A stretch of 5,736 nt of DNA, from assembly GCA_029062075.1 (NCBI GenBank), contig JAIDQW010000216.1:1-5736 (forward strand). The letters are read 5' to 3'. A model generated the notes under the pieces. The model ran no database searches. It was not told the origin of the DNA and saw only the letters and a program-made list of their open reading frames with translations. Within the stretch, counting starts at the first letter, position 1. Each line of letters opens with the position of its first letter. This DNA comes from Paramuribaculum sp. (lineage in GTDB: Bacteria; Bacteroidota; Bacteroidia; Bacteroidales; Muribaculaceae). The position numbers and the translations under genes are program-made. This document shows, piece by piece, positions 1 to 5,736 of this stretch.

Positions 1-21
1 CGAGATGTGTACTAGAGACAG

Positions 22-2469
22 ATGATATATCCTGAATCTTTTGAATACAAGATAGGCTTTGACAAAGTAAGAGAGTCAGTTGCAAAGCTATGCACCACGT
101 CCGGAGCTGCCGCAAGAGTAGCAGAGAAGTCATTTTCAACAGATTTCAATACTGTTAAAAGCGCATTGACTGCGGTCTATGAAATGACAGAGATTGCTAC
201 CGGTGAGGAAGCTTTGCCTGCGAACAATTGCGGAGATGCGTCAAAGGTTGTAAAATCACTTAAAGTGCCTGGAAGCAGCTGCTCACCTGCCGATATGCTA
301 ACAGTTGCAAAAGCTCTTGAATGTATTGAAGATACATCTCGCTTTTTCAGATCTCTTAAAAATGAAGAGGGTGTTTCACGATTGCCTGAGCTTGACTCTA
401 TTGCTTCCAGTATTGAGACATTTGAAAGTTGCAGACGAGAAATAGACAGGATTCTTGACCGTTTCGGCAATGTTAAGGATAACGCTTCAAATGAACTGAG
501 TGATATCCGCAGGTCTATTTCCTCTATGAGCGGTACTGTAAACTCGGCAATGCGAAGAGTAATGACCAGAGCCGTGGCCGAAGGTATTCTTGAAGCTGAT
601 GCATCACCGGCAATGCGTGACGGGCGACTTGTGCTTCCGGTAGCACCAATGAACAAGAGAAGATTACCTGGAATTGTTCATGATGAAAGTGCCTCAGGAA
701 AAACTATTTATATAGAACCTGCTGAGGTTGTGGAAGCTAACAACAGAATCCGCGAACTCCAACTCGAGGAAAAAAGAGAAATATTGCGTATTCTGACCGA
801 GTTGTCAAATAAATTACGTCCTTTCCTACCACAAATTCTAAAATCTATTGATATACTTGATCATCTGGATTTTATTAAGGCAAAAGCCTTGTATGCAAGA
901 GATTCCGGTGGTACTTTACCTCATTTATCTAAGAAAACAGAGCTTGAATGGTATCATGCCGTTCATCCGGTTCTTCTGAAATCGCTGAAATCTCAAGGAA
1001 GGGAAATCGTACCTCTTGATATTCATCTGTCTGAAGCAAAAAGGATTCTTATTATTTCAGGTCCTAATGCCGGAGGCAAATCAGTTTGTCTTAAAACTGT
1101 TGGTATTGTACAATATATGGCTCAATGCGGAATGTTGCCACCGGTATATGAAAACTCCCATTTTGGAATTTTCAATGATATTTTTGTGGATATCGGTGAC
1201 AACCAGTCTATAGAGGATGACTTGAGTACCTATAGCTCACACCTGCGAAACATGAAACTGTTTGTTGGATGGGGCAGACCGACTTCGCTTGTACTAATTG
1301 ATGAGTTTGGCTCAGGTACAGAGCCTCAGATTGGGGGAGCAATTGCCCAAGCAGTTCTTCACAAATTTGCAGATGCTCAGATGTGGGGAGTTATAACCAC
1401 TCATTACCAGAATCTTAAACAGTTTGCAGAAGATACAGATGGACTGGTTAACGGCTCAATGCTTTATGACCGGCATCTTATGCAACCACTTTTCAAGCTT
1501 TCAATAGGTAACCCGGGGAGTTCATTTGCGGTAGAAATAGCCCGTAAGACCGGCTTGCCGAATGATATAATCGAAGAAGCGGAAAGCATTGTAGGCAGTG
1601 ATTATATCAACCTTGACAAATATCTTCTTGATATAGCCCGAGACAGAAAATATTGGGAAAATAAGCGCACTGAAATCAAGCGTAAGGAGAAGAAACTCAA
1701 TGAGGTGATAGAACGCTATGAGGAAGATGCGGAAGGGCTCCGCTTGAAGCGTAGAGAAATTATTGAACAGGCAAAGGAGGAAGCTAATAAAATAATTTCT
1801 TCAAGCAACGCATCGGTTGAACGAACTATCCGAGAGATAAAAACTGCGCAGGCTGAAAAACAGAAAACTATGGAGGCGCGGCGCAAACTTGCCGTGTATA
1901 AGGACAGTCTATCTAATATCAAAGATGAATCTCACCCTCTGCTCAAGAAAGCTCCAAAGAAAAAGAAACCGGTCAAAACGGCAAGAAGCAGTGAAATGGA
2001 GTTGCCTCTTAAAGTTGGAGATATAGTAAAGCTTGACGGCAAAGGAACTGTAGGAGAAATTCTTGAAATAAACGGGAATAATGCCACTGTTGCTTTCGGG
2101 GTAATGAAAACCACAGTTAAAACAGACCGGTTAAAACGAACCGATGCAAGACCGAACAGTTCAAATAGCGCCTTGACATTCGTAAGCTCAGCTACAACAG
2201 ATTCAAGCAGAGAGCGTCAGTTGAATTTCAGTACAGAAATAGATGTTCGCGGTATGAGAGTGGATGAAGCAATTCAAGCTGTAACTTACTTTATAGATGA
2301 TGCAGTGCAATTTTCATCCGGAAGAGTGAGAATTCTCCACGGTACCGGTACCGGAGCTCTTAGAGAAGCTATAAGGCAATATCTTGATACTGTTTCAGAT
2401 GTCAGATCTTACAGAGATGAGCATGTGCAATTCGGAGGTGCAGGAATAACTGTGGTAGAACTCCGATAG
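22..2469 (+). CDS. mutS2: MutS2 family protein (MutS-type ATPase with C-terminal Smr domain)
   Basis: Complete 815-residue protein, close to the usual MutS2 length of just under 800. In order: an N-terminal clamp/lever region, including the MutS2-typical RDGR (199-202) and GIVHDESASGKTIYIEP (217-233); the ATPase with Walker A GPNAGGKS (347-354), the LSTYSSH segment (401-407), Walker B LVLIDE ending at D427-E428, and the switch histidine H461 in TTHYQ; a long charged coiled coil (about 535-640); a KOW-like beta segment (about 661-710); a Ser-rich linker; and an Smr domain with IDVRG (740-744) and HGTGTGAL (773-780). It lacks the mismatch-recognition domain of MutS. In other bacteria MutS2 binds branched DNA to restrain recombination and, in Bacillus, acts on collided ribosomes; which role applies here cannot be read from sequence. 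The start is chosen because MIYPESFE matches the family N-terminus. Only a weak GAG precedes it. It converges on feoAB with a 6-bp gap. Confidence 0.96.
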   Translation: MIYPESFEYKIGFDKVRESVAKLCTTSGAAARVAEKSFSTDFNTVKSALTAVYEMTEIATGEEALPANNCGDASKVVKSLKVPGSSCSPADMLTVAKALECIEDTSRFFRSLKNEEGVSRLPELDSIASSIETFESCRREIDRILDRFGNVKDNASNELSDIRRSISSMSGTVNSAMRRVMTRAVAEGILEADASPAMRDGRLVLPVAPMNKRRLPGIVHDESASGKTIYIEPAEVVEANNRIRELQLEEKREILRILTELSNKLRPFLPQILKSIDILDHLDFIKAKALYARDSGGTLPHLSKKTELEWYHAVHPVLLKSLKSQGREIVPLDIHLSEAKRILIISGPNAGGKSVCLKTVGIVQYMAQCGMLPPVYENSHFGIFNDIFVDIGDNQSIEDDLSTYSSHLRNMKLFVGWGRPTSLVLIDEFGSGTEPQIGGAIAQAVLHKFADAQMWGVITTHYQNLKQFAEDTDGLVNGSMLYDRHLMQPLFKLSIGNPGSSFAVEIARKTGLPNDIIEEAESIVGSDYINLDKYLLDIARDRKYWENKRTEIKRKEKKLNEVIERYEEDAEGLRLKRREIIEQAKEEANKIISSSNASVERTIREIKTAQAEKQKTMEARRKLAVYKDSLSNIKDESHPLLKKAPKKKKPVKTARSSEMELPLKVGDIVKLDGKGTVGEILEINGNNATVAFGVMKTTVKTDRLKRTDARPNSSNSALTFVSSATTDSSRERQLNFSTEIDVRGMRVDEAIQAVTYFIDDAVQFSSGRVRILHGTGTGALREAIRQYLDTVSDVRSYRDEHVQFGGAGITVVELR

Positions 2470-2475
2470 TAACTA

Positions 2476-4881
2476 TTAAACCAAAAGCATTATTCTGTAA
2501 GCGGCAAAAGATACAATCCACGCTACCGCAGTGTTATATACAACAGAGAATAAGCCGTATTTCCAACTACCTGTTTCCCTGACAATTGCTATGACTGTAG
2601 CTGTGCAAGGACAGTACAGCAGAATGAATATCATAAAACTTAATGCAGCGGCAGCTGTGAAGTCCGGCTGACCTGTAACAGGACTGGGAGATGTAAGTCT
2701 TGCCGCCAGCGAGCTATCTTCTACTTCAGAATTTCCTGTGTAAAGCACTCCAAGCGTAGAAACCACAATTTCCTTAGCAGGTACACCTGCCAATGCCGCA
2801 ACAGAAGCCCTCCAGTGAAAACCTATAGGCTCCATAACGGGATTAACAAATTTACCTGCCATTTCAAGATATGAATCAGAGTTAAAATCAATCTCAGAGT
2901 CATCGGAATAAATTCTTTCAGATTCACTAAGCGGATTTACGGCAGTTGAATCCTCGTTGTGCATAGGGAAATAGTCAAGTGCCCATACAATAATACTCGC
3001 AACGAGAATAACTCCACCCATCTTTTTCAGGTACTGCTCACCTTTTCCCCACATGTGTCTCAATGATGCTTTGAGAGTCGGAATGCGATAAGGAGTCAAC
3101 TCCATGACAAATGGTGTTTCGTCGGCTTTGAACAAGCAACTTCGGAGAATCCTTGCAGTAATCATCGCCACTACTATCCCCAAAAGGTATAGTCCCAAGA
3201 ATACCAGTGCAGCATGTTTTTCAAAAAAGGTTCCAACAAGCAGAACATAAATAGGTAGTCTTGCCGAACAGGACATGAACGGGTTAATAAGAATAGTGAT
3301 TATTCTACTTGAGCGGCTCTCTATAGCGCGACTTGACATTATGGCGGGAACATTACAACCGAATCCCATAACCAAAGGTATAAACGATTTTCCGTGAAGC
3401 CCTATGCGGTGCATCAGTTTATCCATAATAAAAGCAGCTCGCGCCATATATCCTGAGTCCTCCATGAATGATATGCAGAAATAGAGGATAAGAATATTCG
3501 GCAAGAAGACTATGACACCTCCAACACCACCTATTATACCATCGGCGATAAGGTCTTTCAGCGGTCCTTCCGGCATTACAGTCTGTACCAATCCGGCTAT
3601 CCATCCAACAAGATTCTCTATCCACTCCATCGGATAGGAACCTATCTCAAACGTTGCCCAGAAAATAACGAACATTATGAGAATAAAGATGGGAAATCCG
3701 AAGAGCTTGTTTGTTACGAATGTATCAATAATTCTTGTTGAATCATTAGTTTCTTTTCCACTCTTAACAAAGGTTTCAGCAAGAGCTCCCGCTATAAATC
3801 CATATTTTTCTCCAGCTATCAATGATGACACATCATCAGCGCAAACTTTTTCTATGCGTTGCAGTTCATTGTCACGCAATTTGATTATAGATTCACCATC
3901 CGGAAGTCTTTTAACCTCGTCTTCCACCTCCTTATCCTGCTCGATAAGTTTAATGGCAAGGTATCTTGGAGAAAAATGGCGTCCTATATGATCATCCTTC
4001 TTGATTTCATCCTTAATTACAGTTACACTTTTTTCCACATCACTACCAAGTGGTACATGAATGTGACGAACAGCATCCTCCTTACCTTCAAAAACATTGA
4101 TGACAGTATCAAAAAGGATATTTATACCGGCTCCTGTCTTAGACACTGTTGGCACTACAGGAACACCAATCATTTCGCCAAGAAGTTTATAATCAAGAGT
4201 ATCTCCCCTCTTTTTTAGTTCATCAAACATATTAAGCGCAATCACCATGCTTCTGTCCATGTCGATAAGCTCTGTTGTCAGATATAGATTCCTCTCAAGG
4301 TTTGAAGCCACAACAACATTGATAATTACATCGGGAGTTTCATCCCTGAGGTATTTCCTGACATATCTCTCTTCCGGTGAGTATGACGAAAGCGAATAAG
4401 TGCCCGGGAGATCCACAATATTAAAAGTATAACCCTTGTAATTGAACTTACCTTCTTTTGCATCAACCGTAACTCCGCTATAGTTTCCTACATGCTCACG
4501 TGCACCTGAAGCTATATTGAAGAGTGATGTTTTGCCACAGTTAGGGTTACCAACAAGTGCCACATTAATGGTCTTTCTGCGAGCAGAATATTCAGTTTCA
4601 GAGTTTTGAGGTTTTTCATATTCTGAATTTGATTCAGTTGAGCCGGAAGATTCCGCTTCAATGGGTATAACTTCCACAAGGTGAGCTTCAGAACGTCTCA
4701 AGGATATTTCATAACCCATCAAACTATATTTAATAGGGTCACGAAGAGGAGCATGAAGAAGAACTCTTATTTCGTGTCCTTTTACAAAACCCATTTCTAT
4801 CATGCGTTTTCTAAAAGCACCGTGTCCTAAAATCTTGACAATAATTCCAGCCTCGCCTGAATGTAATTCATCTAACCTCAT
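2476..4881 (-). CDS. feoB: Fused FeoA-FeoB ferrous iron transporter
   Basis: Complete 801-residue inner-membrane Fe(II) importer with the small cytosolic protein FeoA fused to its N-terminus. The FeoA SH3-like domain spans about 1-75. A polar Ser/Glu-rich linker (76-102) follows. The FeoB G domain then shows G1 GNPNCGKTS (111-119), G2 GVTVD (136-140), G3 DLPG (157-160), G4 NMFD (217-220) and G5-like SKTG (247-250). A helical, charged segment (about 265-385) precedes the permease from about 393. The permease carries EDSGYMARAAFIMD (474-487), first gate GFGCNVPA (506-513), NPFMSCSARLPIY (533-545), and second gate YCPCTATV (756-763). GTP binding and hydrolysis control transport. FeoAB fusions are known in Bacteroides and Porphyromonas, and no separate feoA or feoC is seen here. 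Some FeoB paralogs carry manganese, so iron specificity is inferred. The ATG at 4881 begins the FeoA fold directly; the bases before it are T-rich with no Shine-Dalgarno motif. It is probably its own transcription unit. Confidence 0.97.
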   Translation of the reverse strand: MRLDELHSGEAGIIVKILGHGAFRKRMIEMGFVKGHEIRVLLHAPLRDPIKYSLMGYEISLRRSEAHLVEVIPIEAESSGSTESNSEYEKPQNSETEYSARRKTINVALVGNPNCGKTSLFNIASGAREHVGNYSGVTVDAKEGKFNYKGYTFNIVDLPGTYSLSSYSPEERYVRKYLRDETPDVIINVVVASNLERNLYLTTELIDMDRSMVIALNMFDELKKRGDTLDYKLLGEMIGVPVVPTVSKTGAGINILFDTVINVFEGKEDAVRHIHVPLGSDVEKSVTVIKDEIKKDDHIGRHFSPRYLAIKLIEQDKEVEDEVKRLPDGESIIKLRDNELQRIEKVCADDVSSLIAGEKYGFIAGALAETFVKSGKETNDSTRIIDTFVTNKLFGFPIFILIMFVIFWATFEIGSYPMEWIENLVGWIAGLVQTVMPEGPLKDLIADGIIGGVGGVIVFLPNILILYFCISFMEDSGYMARAAFIMDKLMHRIGLHGKSFIPLVMGFGCNVPAIMSSRAIESRSSRIITILINPFMSCSARLPIYVLLVGTFFEKHAALVFLGLYLLGIVVAMITARILRSCLFKADETPFVMELTPYRIPTLKASLRHMWGKGEQYLKKMGGVILVASIIVWALDYFPMHNEDSTAVNPLSESERIYSDDSEIDFNSDSYLEMAGKFVNPVMEPIGFHWRASVAALAGVPAKEIVVSTLGVLYTGNSEVEDSSLAARLTSPSPVTGQPDFTAAAALSFMIFILLYCPCTATVIAIVRETGSWKYGLFSVVYNTAVAWIVSFAAYRIMLLV

Positions 4882-4896
4882 TAAACAAAAAATGTG

Positions 4897-4912
4897 AATT
4901 TGACTGCAAATT
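4897..4912. promoter_or_regulatory. Candidate operator: short inverted repeat in the feoAB leader
   Basis: AATTTG (4897-4902) and CAAATT (4907-4912) form a 6-4-6 inverted repeat that ends 15 bp before the feoAB start codon. The right arm also lies inside the 8-bp palindrome CAAATTTG (4907-4914). The position suits a repressor site for an iron-responsive regulator or a weak RNA hairpin, but the motif is short, AT-only apart from two G:C pairs, and could be chance. It matches no operator consensus that I can name with confidence. Confidence 0.25.
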
Positions 4913-4914
4913 TG

Positions 4915-4952
4915 AAAAAAATAGCCGTATTCACAAAGGAATTCGGCTATTT
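4915..4952 (-). terminator. Rho-independent terminator of the peptidase/folate operon
   Basis: On the minus strand the arms AAATAGCCG (4952-4944) and CGGCTATTT (4927-4919) form a perfect 9-bp stem. Past one T-T mismatch (4928/4943) the stem continues with 4 more pairs (4929-4932 with 4939-4942) around a 6-nt loop (4933-4938). A run of seven T residues (4921-4915 read on the minus strand) overlaps the base of the stem and follows it, as expected for an intrinsic terminator. It begins 27 bp after the stop of the folate cyclo-ligase gene and ends 33 bp before feoAB, so it separates the two minus-strand units. The other strand has only a broken T-rich stretch after the stem, and no plus-strand gene needs termination here. 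Confidence 0.88.
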
Positions 4953-4979
4953 ATTTATAATGATTTTAAATAAGCACTC

Positions 4980-5540
4980 TTATTTTCTAAATTTTCCGCG
5001 AATTAGATATGTCTTTGATTCCGTAATAACTATATCAACCGGCACGTCATGCTGTTCTGTTTCAATTTCATCTACAAGTTGAAAATCGTATCCGATTCCC
5101 ACTTTCAGTGCCTTGGACTGTTGCAGAAGTCTATCGTAATATCCTTTACCTCTGCCAATTCTGTTACCTAACCGATCAAAAGCTACAGCCGGTACCACAA
5201 CCATCTCAATTTCATCAATGGATGTGAGTTCATCTCCCTGAGGTTCTTCAATATGAAAAGCTCCAAGACGTAAAGAAGACCGATCATAAGGCAGAATGTC
5301 AAGACCTACTCCGTTAACTCTCGGTAGAAAGAAACTTTTTCTGTCACTCCACTTATCAATAAAGTCAACTGTTGATAATTCGTCGGGTAAAGAGTGATAC
5401 ATGAGGATTCTGTCCGACAACATAAATGCAGCCATCTCTTCAAGTTGCGAAAAAACCTTATTAGCAGCCGATTTCTTTTCAGCATCGGACAGGAGACTCT
5501 TAGATGCCCTTATTTTCCTTCTGATATCCTCTTTTTTCAT
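4980..5540 (-). CDS. ygfA: 5-formyltetrahydrofolate cyclo-ligase (methenyl-THF synthetase)
   Basis: Complete 186-residue cytosolic enzyme of normal family length (E. coli YgfA/Fau, B. subtilis YqgN). The family converts 5-formyl-THF and ATP to 5,10-methenyl-THF, returning a stored, inhibitory folate to the one-carbon pool. Visible family motifs are a basic N-terminus (KKEDIRRKIR, 2-11), LPDELST (51-57) in the substrate-binding region, GAFHIEEP (93-100), the phosphate-binding VPAVAFD (116-122) leading into GNRIGRGKGYYD (125-136), and QHDVPVD (163-169). All key segments are present, so the gene should be functional. The ATG at 5540 gives the canonical basic N-terminus and has an AGGA 6 nt upstream. 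It lies 26 bp behind the stop of the preceding minus-strand gene with no terminator between, so the two are probably co-transcribed. The strong terminator at 4915-4952 ends the unit. Confidence 0.96.
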   Translation of the reverse strand: MKKEDIRRKIRASKSLLSDAEKKSAANKVFSQLEEMAAFMLSDRILMYHSLPDELSTVDFIDKWSDRKSFFLPRVNGVGLDILPYDRSSLRLGAFHIEEPQGDELTSIDEIEMVVVPAVAFDRLGNRIGRGKGYYDRLLQQSKALKVGIGYDFQLVDEIETEQHDVPVDIVITESKTYLIRGKFRK

Positions 5541-5546
5541 TTGTCA

Positions 5547-5550
5547 TCCT
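5547..5550 (-). promoter_or_regulatory. Shine-Dalgarno-like AGGA before the folate cyclo-ligase start
   Basis: Read on the minus strand, AGGA sits 6 nt before the ATG at 5540 (TAGGATGACAAATG). Spacing fits a ribosome binding site and supports this start. An overlapping ATG at 5546 (ATGACAAATGAA) is in another frame and gives no family-like protein. The motif is only four bases, and Bacteroidota often initiate without one, so its use is uncertain. Confidence 0.45.
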
Positions 5551-5566
5551 ACTTTTACATCCATAA

Positions 5567-5736
5567 CTATTGCGAAACAGGTGCTACAGCATTTCCGTCT
5601 GAAAGTTCTTTGATGGCTCTCAAAATTGCCGGATCGCTTTCGTTGCTCACCTCGAATAGAGCTGCCTGTCCCAAAACATCACTTGAAATAAGTGATTTTA
5701 ATTGTCTAACAATCAAATCTCTTGAAATGTTTATGT
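5567..5736 (-). CDS. C-terminal end of a protein, probably an S41 C-terminal processing peptidase (partial)
   Basis: An open frame enters from the right edge and ends at TAG (5569-5567). Its 55 visible residues begin INISRDLIVRQLKSLISSDV, continue through GQAALFEVSNESDPAILRAIKEL, and finish NAVAPVSQ. The segment looks like amphipathic helices and has no catalytic motif. Bacteroidota S41 (Ctp/Prc-like) proteases typically end in a helical tail of this kind, in which a stretch meaning 'no residues missing until the last helix' is followed by an acidic 'D-x-x-I/V-x-x-A-I-x-x-L' helix, and my recollection is that such a gene often lies directly before 5-formyltetrahydrofolate cyclo-ligase in this phylum. 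The protease identity is therefore inferred from context and tail shape. The coding call itself is firm: the other two frames on this strand stop within the first 30 bases. Its spacing of 26 bp to the next gene suggests an operon. Confidence 0.6.
   Translation of the reverse strand, partial: INISRDLIVRQLKSLISSDVLGQAALFEVSNESDPAILRAIKELSDGNAVAPVSQ

Noticed and set aside
177..656. 159-codon minus-strand open frame inside mutS2
   Set aside because: Antisense to a well-conserved MutS2 region that includes RDGR; Ser/Arg-rich translation with no recognisable domain. A shadow of the real gene.
2340..2353. Perfect 14-bp palindrome CGGTACCGGTACCG
   Set aside because: Falls within codons for the conserved HGTGTG Smr motif, so the GTACC repetition follows from Gly-Thr repeats; a 14-bp palindrome is not surprising by chance in a window of this size.
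2466..2476. ATAGT-A-ACTAT inverted repeat between mutS2 and feoAB as a bidirectional terminator
   Set aside because: Five AT-rich pairs with a one-base loop cannot form a stable hairpin, and no T-run follows on either strand.
3677..4218. Two overlapping plus-strand open frames (3677-3991 and 3859-4218) inside feoAB
   Set aside because: Both lie antisense to the FeoB G domain and helical segment, whose motifs are continuous on the minus strand; translations are low-complexity and unlike any family I know.
4956..4974. Fur-box-like stretch TATAATGATTTTAAATAAG
   Set aside because: By hand it matches about 12 of 19 positions of the E. coli Fur consensus, which is not persuasive in AT-rich DNA, and it lies upstream of the terminator rather than next to the feoAB start.
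4894..5082. 62-codon plus-strand open frame from the intergenic region into the folate gene
   Set aside because: Runs through the terminator hairpin and antisense through the 3' end of the folate gene; Ser/Thr-rich tail is typical of a shadow frame.
5401..5613. 70-codon plus-strand open frame across the start of the folate cyclo-ligase gene
   Set aside because: Antisense to the conserved N-terminus of the enzyme and to the tail of the next gene; no ribosome site or family resemblance.

Overview
The window looks like ordinary chromosomal DNA from a member of the Bacteroidota, most likely the order Bacteroidales. Three things point there. FeoA and FeoB are fused in one polypeptide, as in Bacteroides and Porphyromonas. 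The MutS2 N-terminus and Smr region have a Bacteroidales-like appearance. A 5-formyltetrahydrofolate cyclo-ligase lies directly behind what looks like the tail of an S41-type protease gene. The DNA is moderately AT-rich, and Shine-Dalgarno motifs are weak or absent before two of the three starts. The lineage is inferred from remembered family features; no search was run.

Layout from left to right. Positions 1-21 hold only the end of an upstream region. Positions 22-2469 (+) encode MutS2, a MutS-type ATPase with a C-terminal Smr domain. Its stop lies 6 bp from the stop of a convergent gene at 2476-4881 (-), which encodes an 801-residue FeoA-FeoB fusion, the GTP-dependent ferrous iron transporter. 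Positions 4882-4979 are the only real intergenic region. They hold an intrinsic terminator oriented on the minus strand and a 33-nt AT-rich leader with a short inverted repeat just ahead of feoAB. Positions 4980-5540 (-) encode 5-formyltetrahydrofolate cyclo-ligase. It sits 26 bp downstream of the C-terminal 55 codons of another minus-strand gene (5567-5736, running off the right edge), tentatively an S41 C-terminal processing peptidase.

The genes fall into three transcription units that do not form one pathway. These are mutS2 (ribosome or DNA quality control), feoAB (iron uptake), and the peptidase/folate pair, which ends at the terminator just upstream of feoAB. I see no mobile element, CRISPR array, tRNA, rRNA or phage signature, and nothing I can defend as a previously undescribed system. 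The points worth a second look are local: the compact feoAB leader pressed against the upstream terminator, the terminator-less 6-bp convergent junction, the two-cysteine motif in the second FeoB gate, and an acidic loop in FeoB.
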